Assembly (NCBI RefSeq): GCF_007565055.1
Contig: NC_044557.1
Location: 69,902,095 to 69,966,094, forward strand
DNA from: Rhinopithecus roxellana
Lineage: Eukaryota > Chordata > Mammalia > Primates > Cercopithecidae
DNA length: 64,000 nt
Reading direction: 5' to 3'
Below the pieces are notes generated by a model that saw nothing but the letters and a program-made list of their open reading frames with translations, made no database searches and was not told the origin of the DNA. Shown here one piece after another: positions 11,820-25,200 of the stretch (positions within the stretch are counted from its first letter, which is position 1; each line of letters starts with the position of its first letter). Both the position numbers and the translations under genes were made by a program.

Positions 11820-14190
11820 GGATCTGGTATCACCATACCAGACCTTGAGTGGCAGACTAAGGTTTATGGACTAAGGTTTATGGACTTGCCTTATACTTTG
11901 CCTCTTAAATAGGGTCAAAAATGAAAACTATGTTTAGGAATGGTAATAGAGTAAGTATGAGGTCTAGATGCTACACAGAGGAAGCTTATTTAGAAGGCCA
12001 TAGTGATGTTTTCAAACGAGGGGGAGAAATGAGAGCCTGTACCAGGTGAATGGAGAAGCACAAGTGTGGGTACAAGATTTAATGTGGGTACAATGAACTA
12101 ATGAGTAACCAACAAGACTTGGTACACGTTAGTGAAGATGAAATCAAACAAGAAGCCAAATATCTTCAACCCACACTGATTAAAAAAATGACCCATGTTC
12201 AATAAACATTGAAGTCAGAATATTATCGGTTGAGTAATCTAGTTGAAAGGTAGTAAAAAGAACCATGGTTTGTATCAGTTCTTCAGATTGTGGTATTTCA
12301 ATCGTCTACAGAATTCTAAAGCCTACTAAGTGAGAACAGCTTAGTTTTCAAGTTTTTGTTTGTTTGTTTTTTAACAAAGCAATCTTAGGGTATTCTGTGT
12401 TGTTTCCTCTTGGCCACAATGGAGAACCTTTGAATTAAAAAGAGAGAGTGGGAAGCTGTGTGCAAAATTAATTAAGCTGGCAGCAGATTTTAGTATATAA
12501 TTGGTCTTTCAAGTGCTTATTTCTAATATGTAACACATTTCAGTGTTTAAAACTACTATAATTTAAAATAATTCAACATATAGGTTTTAATATTGAAATT
12601 CAAATGGAAAATCAAGTTGTTATGGAATCTGTGAGCACTATTTGAAAACCTTATAGCCAGTAAGAATGCTCTCATTTTCAGGCAAAACTAAGGGTCAAGA
12701 GATTTTAAGTGCTCAAAGTTATAAAGCTAATAATTGAGAATCAGATACCTGGGTTTTGCCCTCCGATTACCTGCTAACATCATGTTCTTTCCTTCATTAA
12801 AACAGAAGGCAAAGACTAAGGCATGTGATGGTATCAATGTTATCCAAACGTCTTGGTCTCCAATCTATGTTTTGAAAGAAAGGCAACATTTCCCTTCAAA
12901 TGCCTAAATTTCAATGGCTTAAGCCCACACCAGCTTGTATGCCAGAATATGGACTAATAAGCTATTGAGATTCTCCCAGGGTGGTGACCCTTTTGAGACT
13001 GCTCTTGGATGGGCTGAGGTGGTCACCACCACCTTCTCCAGGTAAGGACCACTGCTTTCACACTCGGGTTTCAAGGGAAGAGACACTGCTCTCCCCTTAC
13101 CACATAATCACCAGCATCAGATATGCCTCACTCTTAATAACACAGTCCATCAGTATTTCCTTAAAGTTCAGGAAAGATAGAAGAGAAAAGCAATGTACAG
13201 AATACCCCTCAAGTACTCCAGTGACCCACATCTAGCCCCCAGCTTTCCTGCAGGATGACCACCTGAACTCTGCACCATAAGTGGATCCACACCTCTTGTG
13301 TTAAGGTGTCCTAAACAATTTCACAGTAGGACCCAAAGAGAAGCAGGTTTTTGCTCATCCTAGTCACAAGTTCCCCTCTGGAATACTCACTTCCTGCCTT
13401 AATGCTGACCCCTTTAAAGTTTCCCCTTCTTATCCTTCTAGCCACACCATATTAGATTCCACAAGTCATCAGGACAATCAGGTCAAGGGCTGCATACCTT
13501 AAAAAGAGAGGCATCGGTAGTCAGTCTGATACATTTACACAGTGAATTCACTGCCTTTGAGGCCTCTTCTCATTTTCTTTGAGAAAGTGCTTAAAGAAGA
13601 AAACATATAAAATAGGTCAATGAGAAAAAGTTGAAACTACAGGCAAAGGGTAATTTAAATCCATACTTAGAAAGGAAACATTTCTCTAATGAAAACTGTA
13701 AAAACAAAACAAAACAAAAAGAACTATTCATTTCATACGCAAATTTTTTCTATTAATTTATAGAACGGTTGAGGATCTTGAAGTTGCCATATCTCAAACA
13801 TTTTCATTCAGAAACATGTCTATTTGTTCCCATCACCCAGTAATGTTAATAAATATAAATTGACTGAAAATAGTGGTTTTTCCATAACTAAAGATGGTCG
13901 TTTCCCACAACAAATTGTCTTTATTATTAAAGGCCAATATTCCCTATAGTTCTTTTAAAAGATGTTTTTTTCCCAGTTTCTAATTATCAAGGATTCAAAT
14001 GATCTTAACTTGGGTCACCTTGTCACATAATAAGGGAAATGTACAAGTAGGAAATAGTTTTAGTTTCACAGATGCAAGAATAAGTAGCAATCTCCAAAGT
14101 ATTTCAGTTTTTAGCTTCAACATTATTCTCTAACACCAAAACTTTATAAGATTCATTTTGAAAAGTATCAATATTAAATTATTGAGATTT
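11820..14190 (+). other. Intergenic stretch with no recognised feature
   Basis: I found no gene, RNA or clear repeat. A short (AAAAC)n run occurs at about 13700-13720. The open frame at 12981-13235 has no recognisable domain. Confidence 0.5.
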
Positions 14191-14521
14191 AAGACTAAGA
14201 AATTGGCCAGGCTTGGTGGCTCAAACCTGTAATCCCAGTACTTTGGGAGGCCAAGGAGGGTGGATCACCCAAGGTCAGAAGTTCAAGACCAGCCTGGCCA
14301 ACATGGTGAAACCCCGTCTCCACTAAAAATACAAAAAAAATTAGCCAGGCGTGGTGACACACAACTGTAATCCCAGCTACTCAGGAGGCTGTGGCAGTAG
14401 AATCACTTGAACCTGGGAAACGGAGATTGCAGTGAGCCCAAATTACGCCACTGCACCCCAACCTAGGTGACAGAGCAAGACTCAGTTAAAAAAAAAAAAA
14501 AAAAAAAAAGACGAAGAAATT
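14191..14521 (+). mobile_element. AluS-like SINE, sense, with TSD
   Basis: The body starts with 'ggccaggcttggtggctcaa' at 14205 and ends in a poly(A) tail before 14508. The flanking duplication is AAGACTAAGAAATT at 14191-14204 and AAGACGAAGAAATT at 14508-14521, one mismatch in 14. The two arms and central linker are complete. Confidence 0.93.
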
Positions 14522-15758
14522 ATTTTATACCCACTTGTGCATAGAGCTGAGTTTAGTAATTTTCAGTGGGTTTGAAACACTCCAACCTCTAATTTCATGA
14601 GCTAATATAAGCCATTTCTGTATACTACTACTGCTAGATTATGGTAAAATAGTAAACAAAGGACTGGATATCAAAGAGTGAAATAAGTCACAAATTTAGT
14701 AACTAGTACCTGGTACAGATCCATTATGATGACCCTTAATAAGGGTTTCTGAATGGATTTATGAATGACTAATGGAGAGAGAAAACAACTGGTATATGAA
14801 TATATGAGTGAATAATGCATGAAGGAGTAAATGACTAGTTGAGAATCACCCTGATATAATTAATTAATGAAAAGGGATAATTTGCCAGATAGTTTTCAAA
14901 CCATTACTTTTTGATATGGGGATGCATGTGTATTATTTCACTACCGTTGCAGGAAAATAAAACCACATGCATATACGAAAATCTCCTTCCTTGTAAAGTC
15001 AGTATCTGGCATAGGTATGTCAAACAGACAACCTGTATAGGGAAATAGTTACAAAAGTGTTGGATAGCCTGAGGGAGTTGAAAGGGATTGGGAACCTCAG
15101 GAACCCATCATCACTCTGAAGACTGGAGGAGCAAGAGGGAAAATGGTATTTCCAAGAAACAATGATTATCATGTTGCTATCGGATCTACCACACTATTGC
15201 TTTGTAGGAAGCCAGGAGACCAGACTCTTGCTGATAGTGAAGAATCTCAGGAGTCTAAACTAACATCGATGTCATGGATAAAACCAGAGCCCCTGAAGTC
15301 TGTGCCACTGAGACTGCTGGAGATGGGGCGGCATTTGCTTCCACTTCCAGGAGTGTACCAGTTTCATAGGAATGTGCTATTGTCCACTGTTGCTGCTGCT
15401 GTCACCAGAGGTGCCATCCAAAGCAGAAAATAAGAGCTTCTCCTTTCGTCCTGTCTTTTAATATCCAACTAATGTCTTCCATAGGCAAAAGTGAGCCAGA
15501 CATCACCTGGCAAGGGAGTCTGGAAAATGTGGCCTGAGCAAAGCAGGAATAGACAAACAACTGGCATAGACCAGCCTTGAGAGCTTGGCTTGAAAGGTTC
15601 TGTGTTTTCTTATCACAGCTTCTCATCTTCTACTTGTATCTTCCCTTCTAAGATGAAACAGAACCACTCAACTCAATAGCTAAAATTCTAGCCACTTTCA
15701 CTCTCTCCAGTGTATATAAATCTAACAGAAACATTCTCTGTAGATAGGGAGAAAGGAA
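14522..15758 (+). other. Intergenic stretch with no recognised feature
   Basis: Mixed AT-rich sequence. The open frame at 15143-15433 has no domain that I recognise and no splice or promoter context. Confidence 0.45.
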
Positions 15759-15759
15759 C

Positions 15760-16215
15760 ATATTAGTTCTTCGTGAGTGCTGTAATAACAAATTACCACA
15801 AATTTGGTGACACACACGAAAAAAAAAAAAAAACTATTATTTCACAGATCTGGAGGCCAGGCGTCTGACATCAAGATGTTGGCAGGGTTGTGCTTCTTTC
15901 AGTGTCTCTCGGAGATAAACTTTCTTGCCGTTTCTAGCTTCTGGTGACTGTCAGCATTCCTTGTCTTGTGTCTACATCACTCCAGTCTCTATCTCCATGG
16001 TAGCATTATCCCCTCTTCTGTCTGTCATTTCCTCCTGCCTCTCTTATAGGAACATCAATGATTGCCTTTAGGATCCACAAGGATAATCGTGAATAATCTC
16101 CCCATGTCAAGATCATAAATCACATGTGCCAAAATCTTTTCATCCTACAAGGCAACATTTAGAGGTTCTGGAAATTAGGACCTGATATCTTTGGGGATCA
16201 TTTTACAGTCTCCTG
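15760..16215 (-). mobile_element. MLT1-type MaLR LTR, antisense
   Basis: Reads as the reverse complement of an MLT1 LTR: 'gctgtaataacaaattacca' near the start, 'tctggaggccaggcgtctga', 'cttgtgtctacatcactcca', 'ctgtctgtcatttcctcctg', then 'aggttctggaaattaggacc' near the end. An A run at about 15819-15834 interrupts it. Name assigned by recall of the family consensus. Confidence 0.7.
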
Positions 16216-17635
16216 TAGGGAAGTGTTGAAATACTCTGGCCAATAGGAAGGTAGAGGAGAGGAGATAGAGAGAAGCCATATAGAGAGAAGATAGGAGCCA
16301 TAACCTTTGAAAAAGGTTGTAGCTCCCAGCCAGGTTCTACAAACTGTGGCAGCACAGCAGAAATTAAGTTAATCCCAAGCTGGTGAATCTCTTGGAACTT
16401 GACTGAGTCACAAATGTTATTAACAAACATCAATAATATTCCATAAAAAATATCTAAGCCAACAGGTCTCAACTGATCACTCATGACCCAATCATGAGGC
16501 ATAATTGAGTCTGATGACAGCTCTGCAGCAGGTGGTGTATCTATTTGCAACTTAATAAACCTTATTAATTCTGAGAATCATGAAAAATCAGGCACAGGCT
16601 GGGAAAAAGTTTACTTTGGCACTATCTAGAAAAAAGAGTTTGCTCAGTGTATTAATAGAGTAAACAGGATTGAAAGAAAATAAACTGTTTTCAAGAACCT
16701 TAGCTGCTCCATTTTGCATACAAATTATATATTAATTTCAAACAGTTTTTATCTACATATTAAAGAAGGATGTCAGAGGTTTTTGCTTGGCAATGCTTCT
16801 TTGATCATTCATTGCATTTTCTACATATGATATAATCTGGTTTCAGATGGTGTAAATGTATAAAATTCACTAAGCCCAGAACATTTTTTTCCCTGTTGGG
16901 GTTCATTGACCCTCAAGGAAAACAGTTAATCAAGTAAAATACAATCTTTTTATATTCATAGGAAAATATATACTGATAAAATAGTTTTTCTTTTAAAATT
17001 AGAAATAGAGGAATAAAAATTTATAAAAATTCAGTAACTGCAAAAAATACATAATATCATAGCTGGTTTAAAGCAAGAGTCTCGTGACAGAAAGAGTAAG
17101 TGGTTCACATGAACAAAGAATGAAGGCAATAAACATGGAAATCATAAGAAAAAAATCTTAAGAGGAACAGACAGAAAATTCAAGACAAAGACAGGAAGTA
17201 ACAGGAATATGTTCACAGAACACTCATAGACATGCCTATGTGAACACACAGGCTCCTTCCTCCTGCTACAATGTAAATGGCACCTGATCTTTGTCAAAAC
17301 CAATCCTACGTAAGCATCCCATTCCTTCTAACCAATTCGATGATGTAGCGCCTTCAATTATTCTCTCACTTTCTTGACACAAAAGCAAGAGATGTATCTT
17401 CACCAATTGATGTCAGGACTTGAACTAGAAGCAACAATGCTCCGAATTGAAGTGTGAACCAGAAATGAAAGCATTTTCTTTATACGTTCTGGATTCTAAT
17501 CCTGGGAGATGGCTAGAGTTCCAATGATGCTCAGATGAAATTACTGCTTGTTTAGTGGATGTAGACTTGCAGCAGATTCAATTTAATTTAGAGATCAAAA
17601 GAATGTGATATTACACATACACAGTTTCGAGCAGT
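16216..17635 (+). other. Intergenic stretch with no recognised feature
   Basis: No gene signature or repeat I can name. An antisense open frame at 16203-16550 has no recognisable domain. Confidence 0.45.
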
Positions 17636-17815
17636 AAGTGTTATACCTACTACATGAGTCCTATAATTATTATTTTTTCAGTGAGCAAATTGAGGCTTAA
17701 AGCAGTTGAATGAGCTCCCCAAATGGCAGAACCAGTGGAGCCAAGTGTTTGAACCCAGTTATTTGTCTAGAAGCCTTTGCGACTCTTTCTCCTAGGGCCC
17801 TGATTCTCACTGCCT
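17636..17815 (-). repeat. MIR SINE remnant, antisense
   Basis: Matches MIR in reverse: 'cagtgagcaaattgaggctt', 'ggcagaaccagtggagccaa', 'gtgtttgaacccagttattt'. The order fits the antisense core. Confidence 0.65.
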
Positions 17816-18494
17816 CTACCTCAAGCCAGATTTCTTATTATCTTGTTGCAGTTCTGCCTGATGCCTGTTATACCCAGTGGCGTAGAAATGTTCTGAGTTA
17901 GGATAACCGTAAGTCACATTCTGCCTGGGAAAGTCCTAGCCTTTTTCAGAATTTGTCTTAAAATTTTCATAAGTATTTTTATCAAGAATTGCATCAAAAT
18001 AATTGGATGGTTCCATAGACTTCCAGTTTTATTTCCAACTTCTAACATCATCTCCACTGCTAGTGGAGAAGGTGCATGTCCAGTGAATAGGTTTCTCTTT
18101 AATGTGTGGTTAAAGCTGAAAGACAACCAGAGGTAACCTATCTTTTGTTTTCACCCTGTCCAGATGCAATGTAACTAACACTTTCTTTTCAAGGACAATG
18201 CATAAGGTATCTGATGAAAAAGCACATGTGGACAGAATCAGTTAAGGACAATTTAACTCTACTCTCCTTTTGTTCAGCAACTTTTGGAGCTGCTGTGCTT
18301 GCCCACTATTGGATATACCTGTGTGTTAACCACAAACATGCACAATGCCCCACTAAGTACTGAAATCTACAAAAAAAGTGAGAAATTACTGACTAGACTA
18401 TGGCATATACTAAAAATAGAAGAGTAGTTATTTCATTGTAGAAGTTATAGATAGTCTAATGCTCTGACTACTCTGGTTTGATCAAGTAGTATAT

Positions 18495-18521
18495 GGTTGT
18501 ATATGGTATAAATATACAACC
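18495..18521. repeat. Short AT-rich inverted repeat
   Basis: The 10-bp arms GGTTGTATAT and ATATACAACC are exact reverse complements around a 7-base loop. No poly(U) or gene context links it to a function. Confidence 0.7.
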
Positions 18522-18597
18522 GGTTACCTATTTTTGTTGTTTGGTAACACATTTATGTTGCAATATGCCATTTTAGCAAAATGCTTAACATGCTCTA

Positions 18598-18975
18598 ATA
18601 GTCCATTTTCACACTACTATAAAGAACTGCCTGAGACTGGGTAATTTATAAAGGAAAGAGGTTTAATTGACTCATAGTTCAGCATGGCTGGGGAGGCCTC
18701 AGGAAACTTACAATCATGGAAGAAGGTGAAGGAGAAGCAAGGCACCTTCTTCGCAATGCAAAAGGAAGGAGAATGAATGCAGGAGGAACTACCAAACACT
18801 TATAAAACCATGAGATCTGATGGGAACTCACTCACTATCATGGGAACAGTATGGGGGTAAACTGCCCCCATGATGCAGTTACCTCCACCTGGTCTCTCCC
18901 TTGACACGTGGGGATTACAGGGATTGTAATTCAAGATGAGATTTTGGTGGGTATACAAAGCCTAACCATGTCACA
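18598..18975 (-). mobile_element. MST/THE1-type MaLR LTR, antisense
   Basis: Reverse complement of the MST/THE1 LTR: 'agtccattttcacactacta', 'gactgggtaatttataaagg', 'ttataaaaccatgagatctg', 'tgccccc', and a final 'taaccatgtca'. Near full length for a solo LTR; no internal proviral sequence is next to it. Confidence 0.85.
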
Positions 18976-20110
18976 TACAATGTCACATTTAATATGAAAT
19001 TAAGAACTGAAACTTACATTTTTCAAGAGTTAGATAATGAATATGTAACTTAAATTGTTTTCTTGACACCTATCATTCACCAAGCAAGTGATAGAGATAA
19101 ATTAACCAAACAAATTTAAGTCACATAAATTTGTTCAAGAATATGTGGCATCTACTTCAAATGTAGTCATTATTCAGCTAATTGGGCCTGAAGATTATGA
19201 TTCAATATATGCAGCTGCAGAAGGTGCACATATATTACTCTGGAAAGCATGACTTTCACTTAGATTAAATGACTAATCTCTATAAACTTCACTATTGGAA
19301 TTGCTATATAGCACACACATAATTCAGAATTTTTCAAAATAAGCTACAACATTCTTTCAATTAAAATAGAGGTCATAGTTGAGAAATTTTAAATATGGAT
19401 ATATTTTAAATTGAATTTTACATGTTATATTTTTAATTAAGTTATGAATTTAATTTTAAGGCTTTTGTGTCATGTATACATACATGCACACAGAATTATT
19501 TACTGAACAAAATGCTTGTGATAAAGCTGATGGTGAAGGTGAAATAATTACTGTATTGCAACACTCACTTTTTCTTCATTTTCTACAAACAGATTTTAGA
19601 AATATTTGAATTATTAATACTCATGTACATGTCTTACAAGAGTACTGAATTTTTGCCATGTCCTCTGAATTTTGTGTACATTTAAGTCAAAATCATTTAT
19701 AAATATTTAATTAATATATTCAACAAATGAAATGTCAAATGGTTTCAAAGAAGCAAACAGATATAAAACTTATCACTAAATTAGGAAATTCCTTATTACT
19801 AACATAGGGAATCTAAGTTTATTAAACATTGAGAGTTAAAACAGTGTCTAAGATTTATTTTTTCCTTTTGTAATTGCATTTTATATTAATTTGGAGGAAA
19901 GCTCTTTTGTTGGAGTTTCTATTTCTAATTTGATAGATTTTTCATTGCAATGAAGTGAAATAGGAAAGTTTATAATCTTACATTACATACACAATTAATA
20001 CAGAAAAATTATTTGATACATTTTAAAAATATATATTTTGCAAAAGAAGGCACTTCTGATTCAACATGTGAAGCAACAAAATATAGTCCTTCTAAAGATA
20101 TGTGAACTGA
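18976..20110 (+). other. AT-rich intergenic sequence upstream of L1
   Basis: Very AT-rich, with no recognisable gene or repeat. It directly precedes the full-length L1. Confidence 0.5.
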
Positions 20111-20120
20111 TTGGCGGAGC

Positions 20121-20129
20121 AAGATGGCC
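20121..20129 (+). promoter_or_regulatory. YY1 site at the L1 5' end
   Basis: AAGATGGCC sits about 10 bases into the element, where L1 5' UTRs carry the YY1 site that positions transcription start. It is preserved in this copy; activity is unknown. Confidence 0.7.
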
Positions 20130-21139
20130 GAATAGGAACAGCTCCAGTCTCCAACTCCCAGCGCGAGCGACACAGAAGACCGGTGATTTCTGTATTTTCA
20201 ACTGAGGTACTGGGGTCATCTCACTAGGGAGTGCCAGACAATCGGTGCTGGTCAGCTGCTGCAGCCCGACCAGTGAGAGCTGAAGCAGGGTGAGGCATCA
20301 CCTCACCTGGGAAGCGCAAGGGGGAAGGGAATCCCTTTTCCTAGCCAGGGGAACTGAGACACACAACACCTGGAAAATTGGGTGACTCCCATCCCAATAC
20401 TGCGCTTTAAGCAAATGGGCACATCAGGAGAATATATCCCACACCTGGCCGGGAGGGTCCCACCCCCATGGAGCCTCCCTCATTGCTAACACAGCAGTCT
20501 GCGATCTAACCCAAGGCAGCAGCGAGGCTGGGGGAGGGGCGCCCGCCATTGCTGAGGCTTAAGTAGGTAAACAAAGCTGCTGGGAAGCTCGAACTGGGTG
20601 GAGCTCACAGCAGCTCAAGGAAACCTCCCTGTCTCTGTAGACTCCACCTCTGGGGACAGGGAACAGTTAACAACAACAACAAAAGCAGCAGGAACCTCTG
20701 CAGACGCAAACGACTCTGTCTGACAGCTTTGAAGAGAGCAGTGGATCTCCCAACACGGAGGTTGAGATCTGAGAACGGACAGACTGCCTGCTCAAGTGGG
20801 TCACTGACCCCTGAGTAGCCTAACTGGGAGACATCCCCCACTAGGGGCAATCTGACACCCCACACCTCACAGGGTGGAGTACAACCCCTGAGAGGAAGCT
20901 TCCAAAGTAAGAATCAGACAGGTACACTCGCTGTTCAGCAATATTCTATCTTCTGCAACCTCTGCTGCTGATACCCAGGCAAACAGGGTCTGGAGGGGAC
21001 CTCAAGCAATCTCCAACAGACCTACAGCTGAGGGTCCTGACTGTTAGAAGGAAAACTATCAAACAGGAAGGACACCTATACCAAAACCCCATCAGTACGT
21101 CACCATCATCAAAGACCAGAGGCAGATAAAACCACAAAG

Positions 21140-22155
21140 ATGGGGAAAAAGCAGGGCAGAAAAGCTGGAAATTCAAAACATAAGAGCGCATCTCCCCCTG
21201 CAAAGGAGCGCAGCCCATCGCCAGCAACGGATCGAAGCTGGTCAGAGAATGACTTTGACAAGATGAGAGAAGAAGGCTTCAGTCAATCAAACTTCTCAGA
21301 GCTAAAGGAGGAATTACGTACCCAGTGCAAAGAAACTAAAAATCTTGAAAAAAGAGTAGAAGAATTGACAGCTAGACTAATTAATGCAGAGAAGGTCATA
21401 AATGAAATGACAGAGATGAAAACCATGACACGAGAAATATGTGACAAATGCACAAGCTTCAGTAACCGACTCGATCAACTGGAAGAAAGAGTATCAGCGA
21501 TTGAGGATCAAATGAATGAAATGAAGCGAGAAGAGAAACGAAAAGAAAAAAGAAGAAAAAGAAATGAACAAAGCCTGCAAGAAGTGTGGGATTATGTAAA
21601 AAGACCAAATCTACGTCTGATGGGGTGCCTGAAAGTGAGGGGGAAAATGGAACCAAGTTGGAAAACACTCTTCAGGATATCATCCAGGAGAACTTCCCCA
21701 ACCTAGTAGGGCAGGCCAACATTCAAATTCAGGAAATACAGAGAACGCCACAAAGATACTCCTCCAGAAGAGCAACTCCAAGACACATAATTGCCAGATT
21801 CACCAAAGTTGAAATGAAGGAAAGAACCTTAAGGGCAGCCAGAGAGAAAGGTCGGGTTACCCACAAAGGGAAGCCCATCAGACTAACAGCAGATCTCTCG
21901 GCAGAAACTCTACAAGCCAGAAGAGAGTGGGGGCCAATATTCAACGTTCTTAAAGAAAAGAATTTTCAACCCAGAATTTCATATCCAGCCAAACTAAGTT
22001 TCATAAGTGAAGGAGAAATAAAATCCTTTACAGATAAGCAAATGCTTAGAGATTTTGTCACCACCAGGCCTGCCTTACAAGAGACCCTGAAGGAAGCCCT
22101 AAACATGGAAAGGAACAACCGGTACCAGCCATTGCAAAAACATGCCAAAATGTAA
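21140..22155 (+). pseudogene. L1 ORF1 (RNA-binding chaperone), one-base deletion
   Basis: ORF1p normally is a 338-residue trimeric RNA-binding protein with a coiled coil, RRM and C-terminal domain. The ATG is at 21140 and the stop is TAA at 22153-22155. The span is 1016 bp, one less than the 1017 bp expected. The first frame runs to 21706 and the second takes over from about 21590. The missing base is near 21620, after the 'aaatctacgtctgat' block. The coiled-coil part (about 21300-21570) differs markedly from the human active L1, while the RRM/CTD half is close to it. No other stop is needed to explain the break. Confidence 0.92.
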
Positions 22156-22218
22156 AGACCATTGAGGCTAGGAAGAAACTGCATCAACTAACGAGCAAAA
22201 GAACCAGTTAATATCATA

Positions 22219-25200
22219 ATGGCAGGATCAAGTTCACACATAACAATATTAACCTTAAATGTAAATGGACTAAATGCTCCAATTAAAAGACACAGACTGG
22301 CAAACTGGATAAAGAGTCAAGACCCATCAGTCTGCTGTATTCAGGAGACCCATCTCACATGCAGAGACATACATAGGCTCAAAATAAAGGGATGGAGGAA
22401 GATCTACCAAGCAAATAGAGAACAAAAAAAAGCAGGGGTTGCAATCCTAGTCTCTGATAAAACACACTTTAAACCATCAAAGATCAAAAGAGACAAAGAA
22501 GGCCATTACATAATGGTAAAGGGATCAATTCAACAGGAAGAGCTAACTATCCTAAATATATATGCACCCAATACAGGAGCACCCAGATTCATAAAGCAAG
22601 TCCTTAGAGACTTAAAAAGAGACTTAGACTACCATACAATAATAATGGGAGACTTCAACACTCCACTGTCAACATTAGACAGATCAACGAGACAGAAAGT
22701 TCACCAGGATATCCAGGAATTGAACTCATCTCTGCACCAAGCGGACCTAATAGACATCTATAGAACTCTCCACCCCAAATCAACAGAATATACATTCTTC
22801 TCAGCACCACATGGCACTTATTACAAAACTGACCACATAATTGGAAGTAAAGCACTCCTCAGCAAATGTAAAAGAACAGAAATTATAACAAACTGTCTCT
22901 CAGACCACAGTGCAATCAAACTAGAACTCAGGACTAAGAAACTCAATCAAAACCGCTCAACTACATGGAAACTGAACAACCTGCTCCTGAATCACTACTG
23001 GGTACATAACGAAATGAAGGCAGAAATAAAGATGTTCTTTGAAACCAATGGGAACAAAGATACAACATACCAGAATCTCTGGGACACATTTAAAGCACTG
23101 TGTAGAGGGAAATTTATAGCACTAAATGCCCACAAGAGAAAGCTGGAAAGATCTAAAATTGACACTCTAACATCACAATTAAAACAACTAGAGAAGCAAG
23201 AGCAAACACATTCAAAAGCTAGCAGAAGGCAAGAAATAACTAAGATCAGAGCAGAACTGAAGGAGATACAGACACAAAAAACCCTCCAAAAAATCAATGA
23301 ATCCAGGAGTTGGTTTTTTGAAAAGATCAACAAAATTGACAGACAGCTAGCAAGACTAATAAAGAAGAAAAGAGAAAAGAATCAAATGGATGCAATATAA
23401 AATGAAAAAGGGGGTATCACCACCGACCCCACAGAAATACAAACTACCATCAGAGAATACTGTAAACACCTCTACGCAAATCAACTAGAAAATCTAGAAG
23501 AAATGGATAATTTCCTGGACACTTACACTCTCCCAAGACTAAACCAGGAAGAAGTTGAATCCCTGAATAGACCAATAGCAGGCTCTGAAATTGAGGCAAC
23601 AATCAATAGCCTACCCACCAAAAAAAGTCCAGGACCAGATGGATTCACAGCTCAATTCTACCAGAGGTACAAGGAGGAGCTGGTACCATTCCTTCTGAAA
23701 CTATTCCAATCAATAGAAAAAGAGGGAATCCTCCCTAACTCATTTTATGAGGCCAACATCATCCTGGTACCAAAGCCTGGCAAAGACACAACCAAAAAAG
23801 AGAATTTTAGACCAATATCCCTGATGAACATCGATGCAAAATCCTCAATAAAATACTGGCAAATCGGATTCAGCAGCACATCAAAAACCTTATCCACCAT
23901 GATCAAGTGGGCTTCATCCCTGGGATGCAAGGCTGGTTCAACATTCGCAAATCAATAAACGTAATCCAGCATATAAACAGAAGCAAAGTCAAGAACCACA
24001 TGATTATCTCAATAGATGCAGAAAAGGCTTTTGACAAAATTCAACAGCCCTTCATGCTAAAAACGCTCAATAAATTCGGTATTGATGGAACGTACCTCAA
24101 AATAATAAGAGCTATTTATGACAAACCCACAGCTAATATCATACTGAATGGGCAAAAACTGGAAAAATTCCCTTTGAAGACTGGCACAAGACAGGGATGC
24201 CCTCTCTCACCACTCCTATTCAACATAGTGTTGGAAGTTCTGGCTAGGGCAATCAGGCAAGAGAAAGAAATCAAGGGTATTCAGTTAGGAAAAGAAGAAG
24301 TCAAATTGTCCCTGTTTGCAGATGACATGATTGTATATTTAGAAAACCCCATCGTCTCAGCCCAAAATCTCCTTCAGCTGATAAGCAACTTCAGCAAAGT
24401 CTCAGGATACAAAATTAATGTGCAAAAATCACAAGCATTCTTATACACCAGTAACAGACAAACAGAGAGCCAAATCACGAATGAACTTCCATTCACAATT
24501 GCTTCAAAGAGAATAAAATACCTCGGAATCCAACTTACAAGGGATGTAAAGGACCTCTTCAAGGAGAACTACAAACCACTACTCAGTGAAATCAAAGAGG
24601 ACACAAACAAATGGAAGAACATACCATGCTCATGGATAGGAAGAATCAATATCGTGAAAATGGCCATACTGCCCAAGGTTATTTATAGATTCAATGCCAC
24701 CCCCATCAAGCTACCAATGAGTTTCTTCACAGAATTGGAAAAAACTGCTTTAAAGTTCATATGGAACCAAAAAAGAGCCCGCATTGCCAAGACAATCCTA
24801 AGTCAAAAGGACAAAGCTGGAGGCGTCACGCTACCTGACTTCAAACTATACTACAAGGCTACAGTAACCAAAACAGCATGGTACTGGTACCAAAACAGAG
24901 CTATAGACCAATGGAACAGAACAGAGTCCTCAGAAATAATACCACACATCTATAGCCATCTGATCTTTGACAAACCTGAGAGAAACAAGAAATGGGGAAA
25001 GGATTCCCTATTTAATAAATGGTGCTGGGAAAATTGGCTAGCCATAAGTAGAAAGCTGAAACTGGATCCTTTCCTTACTCCTTATACGAAGATTAATTCA
25101 AGATGGATTAGAGACTTAAATGTTAGACCTAATACCATAAAAACCCTAGAATAAATCCTAGGTAATACCATTCAGGACATGGGCATGGGCAAGGACTTCA

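Noticed and set aside
22219..23400. 393-codon ORF as a host gene
   Set aside because: It is the endonuclease part of L1 ORF2, inside a full-length L1.
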